A stretch of DNA of 64,000 bases from Nocardioides sp. Root190 (GTDB lineage Bacteria > Actinomycetota > Actinomycetes > Propionibacteriales > Nocardioidaceae), in the NCBI RefSeq assembly GCF_001428565.1, contig NZ_LMIA01000013.1, forward strand, positions 328,481 through 392,480, given 5' to 3'. Made by a program: the position numbers and the translations under genes. The notes under the pieces were generated by a model that saw only the letters and a list, made by a program, of their open reading frames with translations, was not told where the DNA came from and ran no database searches. How positions within the stretch are numbered: the stretch's first letter is position 1; each line of letters starts with the position of its first letter. This document shows, one piece after another, positions 8,373-16,595 of this stretch.

Positions 8373-9709
8373 AGCACCGGCAGCATCCGGTCCCGTTCGA
8401 AGACCGAGACCTGGCCGCGGTACTCGTCCCACTCCGCGCGCTTGTTGCGCAGGAAGTAGTCGAAGACCTGCTCGCCCAGCGTCTCCGCGAGCAGCTCGGA
8501 GCGCTCGGCGATGGCGATCGCCTCGTTGAGGCTCTTCGGCAGCGGCTCGATGCCGAGATTGCGACGCTCGCGCTCGGAGAGCGCCCACACGTCGTCCTCG
8601 GCCTCGCGCGGCAGCTCGTAGCCGTTCTCGATGCCCTTGAGGCCGGCGGCCAGCACCGCGGCGTAGGCGAGGTAGGGGTTGCAGGCGGAGTCGATGGTGC
8701 GCAGCTCGATCCGGGTGGACTGGCCCTTCGAGGGCTTGTACATCGGAACGCGGATCATCGCCGAGCGGTTGTTGTGGCCCCAGCAGATGTACGACGGCGC
8801 CTCACCGCCGAACATCATCCGCTTGTAGGAGTTGACCCACTGGTTGGTGACGACGCTGATCTCGCTGGCGTGCTGGAGGACGCCGGCGATGAACTGGCGG
8901 CCGGTGCGGGAGAGCTGGTACTCCGCGCCTGCCTCGTAGAAGGCGTTCTGGTCGCCCTCGAAGAGCGAGACGTGGGTGTGCATGCCGGAGCCGGGGTGGG
9001 TGGTGAAGGGCTTGGGCATGAAGGTCGCCCACAGGCCCTGGTTGAGCGCCACCTCACGGATCACCGTGCGGAAGGTCATGATGTTGTCGGCCGTCGTCAA
9101 CGCGTCGGCGTAGCGAAGGTCGATCTCCTGCTGGCCGGGGCCGGCCTCGTGGTGGCTGAACTCCACCGAGATGCCCATCGCCTCGAGCATGGTGATCGCC
9201 TCGCGGCGGAAGTCCGAGCCGTGCGAGTGGGCCGCGTGGTCGAAGTAGCCACTGCGGTCCATCGGGACCGGCTCCTCGCCGGCGCGCGGCTCGTCCTTGA
9301 AGAGGTAGAACTCGATCTCGGGATGCGTGTAGAACGTGAACCCCTGCTCGGCGGCCTTGCCCAGGGTGCGCTTGAGCACGTTGCGCGGATCGGCGTACGA
9401 CGCGGACCCGTCAGGCATCACGATGTCGCAGAACATCCGGGCGGTCGCCGGACCCTCGCTGCTGCGCCAGGGCAGGATCTGGAAGGTCGTCGGATCGGGC
9501 AGGGCCAGCATGTCGGCCTCGTAGACGCGGGCGAAGCCCTCGATCGCCGAGCCGTCGAAACCGATCCCCTCGGAGAAGGCCCCTTCCAGCTCGGCGGGCG
9601 CCACGGCCACCGACTTGAGGAACCCGAGCACGTCGGTGAACCACAGTCGCACGAACCGGACGTCACGCTCCTCGAGAGCGCGGAGTACGAAGTCCTCTTG
9701 CTTGCCCAT
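8369..9709 (-). CDS. glnA2: Glutamine synthetase type I, GlnA2-like
   Basis: A 446-residue class I glutamine synthetase (ATP + glutamate + ammonia to glutamine). It shows the N-terminal beta-grasp domain, the GFDGSAIEGF region, the substrate and metal motifs around EIEFYLF and HEAGPGQQEID, and the GSGMHTHVSL loop. The length equals that of actinobacterial GlnA2 rather than the ~475-residue GlnA1. At the position where GlnA1 carries its adenylylated Tyr the sequence reads DDVWALSE, with Trp instead, so it should not be adenylylated by the neighbouring GlnE. A TAGGCT hexamer ends six bases before the ATG, indicating a leaderless transcript. Confidence 0.93.
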   Translation of the reverse strand: MGKQEDFVLRALEERDVRFVRLWFTDVLGFLKSVAVAPAELEGAFSEGIGFDGSAIEGFARVYEADMLALPDPTTFQILPWRSSEGPATARMFCDIVMPDGSASYADPRNVLKRTLGKAAEQGFTFYTHPEIEFYLFKDEPRAGEEPVPMDRSGYFDHAAHSHGSDFRREAITMLEAMGISVEFSHHEAGPGQQEIDLRYADALTTADNIMTFRTVIREVALNQGLWATFMPKPFTTHPGSGMHTHVSLFEGDQNAFYEAGAEYQLSRTGRQFIAGVLQHASEISVVTNQWVNSYKRMMFGGEAPSYICWGHNNRSAMIRVPMYKPSKGQSTRIELRTIDSACNPYLAYAAVLAAGLKGIENGYELPREAEDDVWALSERERRNLGIEPLPKSLNEAIAIAERSELLAETLGEQVFDYFLRNKRAEWDEYRGQVSVFERDRMLPVL

Positions 9710-9743
9710 GGCGTCAGCCTAGGGGTAGCCCCGATCCGGATGC

Positions 9744-11792
9744 CTACTCGGGAACGTTGGACGTCAGCTCGGCCAACCACGCGGCCGGGCTGGCGTCCGA
9801 CGGCATCCGCCAGTCACCGCGCGGGGACATGGTCCCGCCGGCGCTGACCTTCGGACCGTTGGGCAGCGCCGAGCGCTTGAACTGACTGGCGAAGAACTTG
9901 CGGACGAAGACCTCGAGCCACTTCCGGACCGTCGGCAGGTCGTACGACGTCCGCCGCTCCTCCGGGAACCCGGGCGGCCACTCCCCCGAGCCCTGGTCGT
10001 GCCAGGCGTGCCAGGCGAGGAAGGCGATCTTGCTCGGTCGGTAGCCACGGCGGATCACGTGGAAGAGCGTGAAGTCCTGGAGCGCGTAGGGACCGGTGGA
10101 GTCCTCGGTCGCCTGCGGCTTCTTGCCCTCCTCGGTCGGGATCAGCTCCGGGGTGATCTCCTGCTCGAGGATCTCGCGCAGCACCTGGTCGGCCTCGTCG
10201 TCGTACGTGCCGTCGTGGAGCTGGTTGCTGTCGATGACCCAGCGGATGAGGTGCTGGATGAGGGTCTTCGGCACGCCGGCGTTGACGTTGTAGTGCGACA
10301 TCTGGTCGCCCACGCCGTAGGTGCACCACCCCAGCGCGAGCTCGGAGAGGTCGCCCGTCCCGAGCACGATCCCGCCCCGGTGGTTGGCCAGTCGGAACAG
10401 GTAGTCCGTGCGCAGACCGGCCTGGACGTTCTCGAAGGTGATGTCGTAGACGGGCTCGCCGTCGCTGAACGGGTGGTCGAGGTCGTGCAGCATCTGGGTC
10501 GCGGCCGGTGTGATGTCGAGCTCGGCGAAGGTGCAACCGAGCGCGGTCGCGAGCCGGGTCGCGTAGGACTTGGTGAGGTCCCCGGTCGCGAAGCCGGGCA
10601 TCGTGAAGGCGTGGATGTCGCTGCGCGGGCGCCCCAGCCGGTCCATCGCCTTCGCCGCCACGATCAGCGCATGGGTGGAGTCCAGACCACCGCTCACACC
10701 GATCACGATCTTCGGCTGGCCGATGGCCCGCAGTCGCTGCTCGAGCCCGGAGACCTGGATGTTGTAGGCCTCGTAGCAGTCCTGCGCGAGGCGGGCCGCG
10801 TCGTCCGGGACGAACGGGAAGCGGTCGACCTTGCGGAGCAGGCCGATGTCACCGGTCGGCGGGGCGAGGGTGAACTCGACGGTGGTGAAGCCGTCGACAC
10901 CGACACCCCGGCGGTTGTCGTCGAAGGTGCCCTGCCGCAGCCGCTCCTGGCGGAGCAGGTCGAGATCGACGTCGACGACGGTGGCGCGCGCCCCGTCGGG
11001 GAAGCGCTCGGTCTCGCCGAGCAGGTCGCCGTTCTCGTAGACCATCGTCTGGCCGTCCCAGGAGAGGTCGGTGGTCGACTCCCCCTGCCCGGCAGCCGTG
11101 TAGAGGTACGCCGCGGCGCACCGCGCACTCGCCGACTGCACCAGCAGCCGGCGGCCGTCGGAGCGTCCGACCGTGATCGGGCTGGCCGACAGGTTGGCCA
11201 GCACTGTCGCCCCCGCCAGCGCGGCCTGCGCGCTCGGCGGGATCGGCACCCACATGTCCTCGCAGATCTCGACGTGCAGGTGCAGGCCCGGCACGTCGGT
11301 CGCGCTGAAGATCAGGTCCGGTCCGAGGGGGACCTCCTGTCCGGCGAGGTCGACGGTGCCGCCGACGAGGTCGTCGCCCGGCGCGAACCAGCGCCGCTCG
11401 TAGAACTCGCGGTAGTTCGGCAGGTAGGACTTCGGTGCGACGCCCAGGATGACCCCGCGGTGGATCACCACGGCAGCGTTCACCAGGCGCGTGCCGTACT
11501 CGATCGGCGCACCGACCACCAGGACGGGCAGCAGGTCCACGGACGCGGCAACGAGGTCCTCGATGGCGGTCCGGACCGCCGCGAGCAGGGTGTCCTGCAG
11601 GAACAGGTCGTCGACCGCGTAGCCGGTCAGGCTGAGCTCGGGGAAGACCGCGACGGCCACTCCCCGGTCGTGGAGCAGTCGGGTCTCGTCGAGGATGCGC
11701 GCAGCGTTGGTCGCGGGGTCGGCGATCGCCACCGGCAGGGTGACGGCGGCGACCCGGGCGAACCCGTGGGCATAGGCCGAGTAGAAGTCCAC
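9744..11792 (-). CDS. nadE: Glutamine-dependent NAD+ synthetase
   Basis: A 682-residue two-domain enzyme making NAD+ from nicotinate adenine dinucleotide, ATP and glutamine. The N-terminal nitrilase-like glutaminase domain has the Glu-Lys-Cys triad (Glu in VFPELSLTGY, Lys in APKSYLPNY, Cys in EICEDMW). The C-terminal synthetase domain has the ATP pyrophosphatase loop GVSGGLDST (about residue 370). The length matches long actinobacterial NadE. It starts with GTG; a TAGACT hexamer sits six bases upstream and there is no Shine-Dalgarno sequence, so translation is probably leaderless. glnA2 follows after 34 bases, linking glutamine supply and use. Confidence 0.95.
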   Translation of the reverse strand: MDFYSAYAHGFARVAAVTLPVAIADPATNAARILDETRLLHDRGVAVAVFPELSLTGYAVDDLFLQDTLLAAVRTAIEDLVAASVDLLPVLVVGAPIEYGTRLVNAAVVIHRGVILGVAPKSYLPNYREFYERRWFAPGDDLVGGTVDLAGQEVPLGPDLIFSATDVPGLHLHVEICEDMWVPIPPSAQAALAGATVLANLSASPITVGRSDGRRLLVQSASARCAAAYLYTAAGQGESTTDLSWDGQTMVYENGDLLGETERFPDGARATVVDVDLDLLRQERLRQGTFDDNRRGVGVDGFTTVEFTLAPPTGDIGLLRKVDRFPFVPDDAARLAQDCYEAYNIQVSGLEQRLRAIGQPKIVIGVSGGLDSTHALIVAAKAMDRLGRPRSDIHAFTMPGFATGDLTKSYATRLATALGCTFAELDITPAATQMLHDLDHPFSDGEPVYDITFENVQAGLRTDYLFRLANHRGGIVLGTGDLSELALGWCTYGVGDQMSHYNVNAGVPKTLIQHLIRWVIDSNQLHDGTYDDEADQVLREILEQEITPELIPTEEGKKPQATEDSTGPYALQDFTLFHVIRRGYRPSKIAFLAWHAWHDQGSGEWPPGFPEERRTSYDLPTVRKWLEVFVRKFFASQFKRSALPNGPKVSAGGTMSPRGDWRMPSDASPAAWLAELTSNVPE

Positions 11793-11798
11793 AGCAGG

Positions 11799-11808
11799 AG
11801 TCTAGGGA
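11799..11808. promoter_or_regulatory. Face-to-face overlapping -10 elements of nadE and the VOC gene
   Basis: Only 22 bases separate the divergent start codons. On the minus strand TAGACT (11804-11799) lies six bases before the nadE GTG. On the plus strand TAGGGA (11803-11808) lies six bases before the VOC-gene ATG. The two hexamers share the central TA, so opposing polymerases could not bind together. Inferred from spacing and the actinobacterial TANNNT rule; the plus-strand element is imperfect. Confidence 0.5.
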
Positions 11809-11814
11809 TGGACG

Positions 11815-12354
11815 ATGAGTACCGCGCCGGACGCCGGTCTCCCCTGCATGAGCATCACGAGCAGCCACATCCAGCCGTGCCTGTGGTTCGACGACCGACT
11901 CGAGGAGGCGGCGCGCTTCTACACCGGCATCTTCCCGAACTCCTCGATCGGTCACCTCAGCCGCTACAACGACGCCGGGCACGGCACCCCCGGGGCGGTG
12001 ATGGCCGGCGAGTTCACCCTCGACGGCCTCGAGTTCCGCGGGATCAACGGAGGGCCGGAGTTCCGGTTCACCGAGGCCGTGTCGTTCTCGGTGAGCTGCC
12101 GCGACCAGAGCGAGGTCGACTACTACTGGGACTCGCTGAGCGACGGAGGCGAGGAGTCGGTGTGCGGCTGGCTCAAGGACCGCTTCGGGTTGTCGTGGCA
12201 GATCGTGCCCACCCGCCTCTACGAGCTGGTGAGCGATCCGGACCGGGAGCGGGCCGAGGCTGCGACCCGGGCGATGCTCGGCATGCGCCGGATCGTGGTC
12301 GCCGAGCTCGAGGCGGCCGCAGACGCCGCGGCACCCCCGTCCGGGCATGGGTGA
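11815..12354 (+). CDS. VOC superfamily protein (PhnB / 3-dmu-9_3-mt like)
   Basis: A 179-residue protein of the vicinal oxygen chelate fold, subgroup annotated as PhnB or 3-demethylubiquinone-9 methyltransferase domain. Hallmarks are the opening PCLWFDDRLEEAARFY strand-helix, two beta-alpha-beta-beta-beta units, and CGWLKDRFGLSWQIVP near residue 130. The precise reaction is unknown for most members. The start at 11815 matches a leaderless -10-like hexamer; an alternative ATG at 11848 lacks any ribosome site. It stands alone, 104 bases before panB. Confidence 0.8.
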   Translation: MSTAPDAGLPCMSITSSHIQPCLWFDDRLEEAARFYTGIFPNSSIGHLSRYNDAGHGTPGAVMAGEFTLDGLEFRGINGGPEFRFTEAVSFSVSCRDQSEVDYYWDSLSDGGEESVCGWLKDRFGLSWQIVPTRLYELVSDPDRERAEAATRAMLGMRRIVVAELEAAADAAAPPSGHG

Positions 12355-12458
12355 TCCAACACACAGCGCGGACCGGACGCCTCGCGACTAGCCTCGTTGT
12401 TGCCCTTCACGAACGTGGACCCGACCTCGGGCCGCGAGTCACCACAAGGAGCTCGACG

Positions 12459-13337
12459 ATGAGCAGCAGCACCCCCGAAGAGACCGCGCCGTACGGCGGC
12501 GCACCCACCCCGGCAGCCACGGCAGCCACCGCGATCGCACCGATCAAGCGCGTCCGCACCCACCACCTGCGCGAGCTCAAGCAGCGCGGTGAGCGCTTCT
12601 CGATGCTCACCAGCTACGACCAGCTGACCGCGCAGATCTTCGACGAAGCCGGCATCGAGCTGCTCCTCGTCGGCGACAGCGCGTCGAACAACGTCCTCGG
12701 CAACACGACGTCGCTCCCGGTCACGGTCGACGAGCTGATCCCGCTGACCCGCGCCGTGAGCCGCTCGGTCTCGCGCGCGATGGTCGTCGGGGACCTCCCG
12801 TTCGGCTCCTACCAGGCCTCGCCCGAGCAGGGCTACCTCACCGCCGTCCGCTTCATGAAGGAGGGCGGCGCGCACTGCGTCAAGCTCGAGGGCGGCGTCG
12901 AGATGGCGCCGCAGATCGAGAAGATGGTCCAGGGCGGCATTCCCGTGATGGCCCACATCGGCTTCACTCCCCAGTCCGAGCACACCCTCGGCGGCTACCG
13001 CGTCCAGGGCCGTGGCGAAGCGGCCGAGCGCGTGATGCGCGACGCCCTCGCGGTCCAGGAGGCCGGCGCGTTCGCGGTCGTCATGGAGATGGTGCCCGGC
13101 GACGTGGCCGCCGAGGTCACCGCCAGGCTGGAGATCCCGACCATCGGCATCGGCGCCGGCAACCAGTGCGACGGCCAGGTCCTCGTCTGGCAGGACGCCT
13201 TCGGTCTGCGCACCGGCAAGCTCCCCCGCTTCGTCAAGCAGTACGCCGACCTCCGCTCCGTGCTCCTCGACGCTGCCCGTGCCTACGACTCCGAGGTCAA
13301 GGACGGGAGCTTCCCCGCTCCCGAGCACACCTTCTGA
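12459..13337 (+). CDS. panB: 3-methyl-2-oxobutanoate hydroxymethyltransferase
   Basis: A 292-residue PanB, which transfers a hydroxymethyl group from methylene-tetrahydrofolate to alpha-ketoisovalerate to give ketopantoate for coenzyme A. Visible family motifs are MLTSYD, LLLVGDSASNNVLG, VGDLPFGSYQ, CVKLEGG, HIGFTPQS and IGIGAGNQCDGQVLVW. The ATG at 12459 has AAGGA eight bases upstream; the frame is open far upstream only because it is antisense to nadE. The first 30 residues are a Thr/Ala/Pro-rich extension not needed by the fold. The stop codon lies in the first unit of a 13-base tandem repeat. Confidence 0.95.
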   Translation: MSSSTPEETAPYGGAPTPAATAATAIAPIKRVRTHHLRELKQRGERFSMLTSYDQLTAQIFDEAGIELLLVGDSASNNVLGNTTSLPVTVDELIPLTRAVSRSVSRAMVVGDLPFGSYQASPEQGYLTAVRFMKEGGAHCVKLEGGVEMAPQIEKMVQGGIPVMAHIGFTPQSEHTLGGYRVQGRGEAAERVMRDALAVQEAGAFAVVMEMVPGDVAAEVTARLEIPTIGIGAGNQCDGQVLVWQDAFGLRTGKLPRFVKQYADLRSVLLDAARAYDSEVKDGSFPAPEHTF

Positions 13338-13365
13338 GCGCACCTTCTGAGCGCACCTTCTGAGG
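13328..13365 (+). repeat. 13-base tandem repeat covering the panB stop codon (about 3 units)
   Basis: CACCTTCTGAGCG occurs at 13328-13340 and 13341-13353, with a third slightly diverged copy at 13354-13365. Each unit carries a TGA, and because 13 is not a multiple of three the three TGAs fall in three different frames. The last copy also supplies a TTCTGA hexamer 17 bases before the -10 of the next gene. Confidence 0.85.
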
Positions 13366-13380
13366 TGGGACCTGACGGCG

Positions 13381-13386
13381 TACCGT
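13381..13386 (+). promoter_or_regulatory. Leaderless -10 element of the sugar dehydrogenase-like gene
   Basis: TACCGT lies six bases before the ATG at 13393. A weak -35-like TTCTGA (13358-13363) lies 17 bases upstream, inside the last tandem repeat. There is no Shine-Dalgarno sequence, so the start is probably leaderless. Confidence 0.5.
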
Positions 13387-13392
13387 CGTCAC

Positions 13393-14541
13393 ATGCGTGC
13401 ACGCATCGCCCTTCTCGGAGCTCTTGCCCTCGTGACGTCCCTCCTCGGCGGCGCCGGTCCCGGCGTCGCCGAGGCGGCGGCCTCGCCCGCCCTCGACGTC
13501 GAGGTGGTGGCCTCCGGCCTCGACCACCCGTGGGAGGTCGGTGTGCTGCCGGGCGGTCAGCTGCTCGTGACCCAGCGGGAGCGGCGGACGCTCACGCTGA
13601 TCAACCCGACCACCGGCGCCAAGCGCGACCTCGCGTTCCCGAGCTCCTCGGTGTGGGCGCAGGGCGAGACCGGTTTGCTCGGCCTGGCCGTCGACCCGGG
13701 ATTCGCCTCCAACCGGCGGATCTACACCTGCTCGGGCTGGAAGCTCTCGACGGGCGCCCACGACATCCGGGTGATCGCGTGGCGCCTCGACGCCGGACTG
13801 ACCAAGGCGACCTCGGCCGGCACGCTGATCGGCGGGCTTCCCTCCAACAGCACCGGTCGCCACGGTGGCTGCCGCCTGATGGTCCAGAGCAGTGGCGCCC
13901 TGGTCATCGGCACCGGCGACGCCGCAAAGGGCACCAACCCGCAGTCCCTGAGCTCGTACGGCGGCAAGATCCTACGTCTGCACCGCGTCACCGGCAAGCC
14001 GTGGCCCAGCAACCCGTGGGCGACCAGCAAGAGCAACCGCCGCTTCATCTACAGCTACGGCCACCGCAACGTGCAGGGCCTGGCCCAGCGCCCGGACGGC
14101 TCGTTGTGGGCGGTGGAGCACGGCAGCTACCGCGACGACGAGATCAACCTGATCGGCAGCGGACGCAACTACGGGTGGAACCCCGTCCCCGGCTACGACG
14201 AGAGCCGACCCATGACCGACGGGAGCCTGCCAGGCGCCCAGTACGCCGCGCGCTGGCGCTCCGGCGACCCGACCATCGCACCCTCGGGCATGGACGTCGT
14301 CGTGGGCAGCCGCTGGGGCGACCTCAACGGCGCACTCGCCGTCGCCGTGCTCAAGGGCAAGCGCCTGATGTTCGTGAAGTTCGACCGCACCGGCCGCTAC
14401 CAGTTCACCCGCTACCCCGCCGAGCTGCGCACCTACGGCCGCCTCCGCGACGTCACCCGCACCCCCGACGGCTCGCTCCTCGTCACCACCGACAACGGCG
14501 GCGGCAACGACCTGGTCCTGCGGGTCCGCCCCGCCACCTGA
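13393..14541 (+). CDS. Secreted PQQ-dependent sugar dehydrogenase-like protein (GSDH family)
   Basis: A 382-residue protein with a cleavable signal peptide (positively charged start, hydrophobic core to about residue 25, AEAAA cleavage region). The rest is a six-bladed propeller of the glucose/sorbosone dehydrogenase family: LDHPWEVGVLPGG near residue 48, GLLGLAVDPGFASNRRIYT near 100, GHRNVQGLA near 225 and a final TPDGSLLVTTDNGGG. Family members oxidise sugars with PQQ, but many actinobacterial ones have no proven substrate. Two TDGSLPG/TPDGSLL-type blade repeats are visible. It is monocistronic and convergent with the peptidase gene. Confidence 0.85.
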   Translation: MRARIALLGALALVTSLLGGAGPGVAEAAASPALDVEVVASGLDHPWEVGVLPGGQLLVTQRERRTLTLINPTTGAKRDLAFPSSSVWAQGETGLLGLAVDPGFASNRRIYTCSGWKLSTGAHDIRVIAWRLDAGLTKATSAGTLIGGLPSNSTGRHGGCRLMVQSSGALVIGTGDAAKGTNPQSLSSYGGKILRLHRVTGKPWPSNPWATSKSNRRFIYSYGHRNVQGLAQRPDGSLWAVEHGSYRDDEINLIGSGRNYGWNPVPGYDESRPMTDGSLPGAQYAARWRSGDPTIAPSGMDVVVGSRWGDLNGALAVAVLKGKRLMFVKFDRTGRYQFTRYPAELRTYGRLRDVTRTPDGSLLVTTDNGGGNDLVLRVRPAT

Positions 14542-14558
14542 CTCGAGCGGCGGAGAGA

Positions 14559-16586
14559 TCAGGTCAGGCCGCGGCGCACCAGCAACGGCTCGATCGGCGC
14601 CGGGCGGCCACGCCAGGCGGCGTACGACTCCAGCGGGTCACGGGTGCCGCCGATCCCGATGACGTGCTCGACGTACTGGTCGCCGTTGGCGCGGGTGAGG
14701 CCGCCGTTCTCCCGGAACCACGCGACGGTGTCGGCGTCGAGCACCTCGCTCCAGATGTAGGAGTAGTAGGCCGAGGCGTAGCCGGAGCTGAAGCTGTGGG
14801 CGAAGTACGGCGTGGAGTAGCGCGGCGGCACGGCCGGGTTGTCGAGGCCCACCGCGGCCAGCGCCCGCTGCTCGAACGCCTGCACCTCGTCGGGGTCGGT
14901 CGGCACGTCCTCGGGAGCGAGCTCGTGCCAGGCGAGGTCGATCAGGGCGGCCGCGAGGTACTCGCTCGTGCCGAAGCCCTCGTTGAACGTCTCGGCCGAG
15001 CGGATCCGCGCGACGACGTCCTCCGGGATCGGCTCCCCCGTCTCGTGGTGCACCGCGTAGTTGGAGAGCACCTCGGGCCACAGGATCCACATCTCGTTGA
15101 CCTGGGAGGGGTACTCCACGAAGTCGCGGAACACGGCCGTGCCGGCCTGTGAGGGGTACGTCGCCCGGGCCAGCAGTCCGTGGAGGGCGTGGCCGAACTC
15201 GTGGAACAGGGTGCGGATCTCGTCCCACGTCAGCAGCGTCGCCTCCCCCGCAGCCGGCTTCGGCACGTTGAGGTTGTTGACGACCACGGCGGTGTCGCTG
15301 CCGGTCAGCACGGACTGGTCGACGAAGCTGCTCATCCACGCGCCCCCGCGCTTGGAGTCGCGGGTGTAGAGGTCGAGCAGGTAGAGCCCGATCGGGTCGC
15401 CGTCGCGGCTCACCTCGAAGACCCGGACGTCGGGGTGGTAGCCCTCGAGGTCGTCGCGCTCGACGAAGGTGAGCCCGTAGAGCCGCTCCGCCGCGAAGAA
15501 GACGCCGTCGCGCAGGACCCGCTCGGCCTCGAACCACGGCCGCAGTGCGGCCAGGTCGACGTCGTACTGCGCGGCGCGGACCCGCTCGGCGTAGAAGGCC
15601 CAGTCCCAGGGCTCGATGGCGAAGCCGGCCTGGGCCGCCAGCGCCTCCTGCTCGCGGCGTGCGTTGCGGGCGGCGGGCGCCGCGAGGCGCTCGAGCAACG
15701 AGCGGACCGCCTCGGGCGTGCCGGCGGTGTTGTCGGCCGTGACCGCGGCAGCGTGACTGACGAATCCGAGCAGTCGTGCCCGCTCGGCGCGCAGCCGGAG
15801 GACGGACAGCGCGAGCGTCCGGGTGTCGTGCTCGCCGCCCCGCGCGCCACGGAGCCGCTGGGCCTGCGACAGCCGGCGGCGCACCTCGCGGTCCGTGAGG
15901 GCGGACAGGTGCGGGTGGGCGGTCGGCAGCACGAGCGTGAGGAGGTGCTGACCGGCGAGTCCGCGCGCCTCGGCCGCTGCCGCAGCGGCGGAGATCTCTC
16001 CCGGGGTGAGTCCGTCGAGGTCGGCGGCGTCCTCGACGACGAGGCCGAGGTCGTTGCTGTCGGCCTGGAGGGCGAGCTCGAAGGCCGTCTCGTTGCGGGA
16101 GATCTCCTCGTTGAGCGCGCGGAGCCGGGACTTGTCGTCCTCACCGAGCGCCGCACCCGCGAGACGGAAGCCGGTGACGTAGCGCTCGACCAGGTAGGCG
16201 GCCTCGGGCTCCAGGCGCTCTGCGTCCGCCGCGACGGCCTGGATCCGCTCCCACAGCACGGGGTCGAGCCGGATCGCGTCGGAGTGCGCCGCCAGCCGTG
16301 ACGCGAACTCCGAGCGGACGACGTCGACGGCAGGCGTCGCGTCGGCGCTCGCCTTGTTGTGGAACACCCCCAGCACCCGCGAGAGCGTGCTCCCGCTGAG
16401 CTCGAGCGGCACCACGGTGTTCTCGAAGTCGGCCGGCGCCGGGTCGGCGGTGATCGCAGCGATCGCCGCGATCTGCTCCGCCATGGCGGCCTCGATCGCG
16501 GGGCCGTAGTCCTCGTCCCGGATCCGGGCGAAGTCGGGCAGCTGGAAGGGGAGGTCACTGACCCCGAGCAGGGCGTCCGTCGTCAC
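14559..16586 (-). CDS. M3 family metallopeptidase (peptidyl-dipeptidase Dcp type)
   Basis: A 675-residue cytosolic zinc peptidase of the thimet/oligopeptidase family. The HEFGHALH zinc motif lies near residue 460, with the third ligand Glu expected in the downstream FVEYPSQVNEMW segment. The length and the C-terminal SGYASAYYSY region match bacterial Dcp-like dipeptidyl carboxypeptidases that recycle peptides. It starts with GTG; the TAGGCT hexamer six bases upstream suggests a leaderless transcript and reuses the TAG stop codon of the preceding gene. Confidence 0.93.
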   Translation of the reverse strand: MTTDALLGVSDLPFQLPDFARIRDEDYGPAIEAAMAEQIAAIAAITADPAPADFENTVVPLELSGSTLSRVLGVFHNKASADATPAVDVVRSEFASRLAAHSDAIRLDPVLWERIQAVAADAERLEPEAAYLVERYVTGFRLAGAALGEDDKSRLRALNEEISRNETAFELALQADSNDLGLVVEDAADLDGLTPGEISAAAAAAEARGLAGQHLLTLVLPTAHPHLSALTDREVRRRLSQAQRLRGARGGEHDTRTLALSVLRLRAERARLLGFVSHAAAVTADNTAGTPEAVRSLLERLAAPAARNARREQEALAAQAGFAIEPWDWAFYAERVRAAQYDVDLAALRPWFEAERVLRDGVFFAAERLYGLTFVERDDLEGYHPDVRVFEVSRDGDPIGLYLLDLYTRDSKRGGAWMSSFVDQSVLTGSDTAVVVNNLNVPKPAAGEATLLTWDEIRTLFHEFGHALHGLLARATYPSQAGTAVFRDFVEYPSQVNEMWILWPEVLSNYAVHHETGEPIPEDVVARIRSAETFNEGFGTSEYLAAALIDLAWHELAPEDVPTDPDEVQAFEQRALAAVGLDNPAVPPRYSTPYFAHSFSSGYASAYYSYIWSEVLDADTVAWFRENGGLTRANGDQYVEHVIGIGGTRDPLESYAAWRGRPAPIEPLLVRRGLT

Positions 16587-16595
16587 CGGGCCAGC

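Noticed and set aside
6162..8459. 765-codon open frame antisense to glnE
   Set aside because: Composition is shadow-like and it lies wholly opposite a well-conserved gene. No recognisable domain.
8373..8588. N-terminal extension of GlnE inside glnA2
   Set aside because: The extension overlaps glnA2 coding sequence and is Arg/Ala-rich noise; the GTGA junction at 8369-8372 gives the normal GlnE length.
9999..12458. Very long plus-strand open frame running into panB
   Set aside because: It is antisense to nadE, rich in Arg/Gly/Val as typical of high-GC shadow frames, and panB has its own ribosome site and conserved start at 12459.
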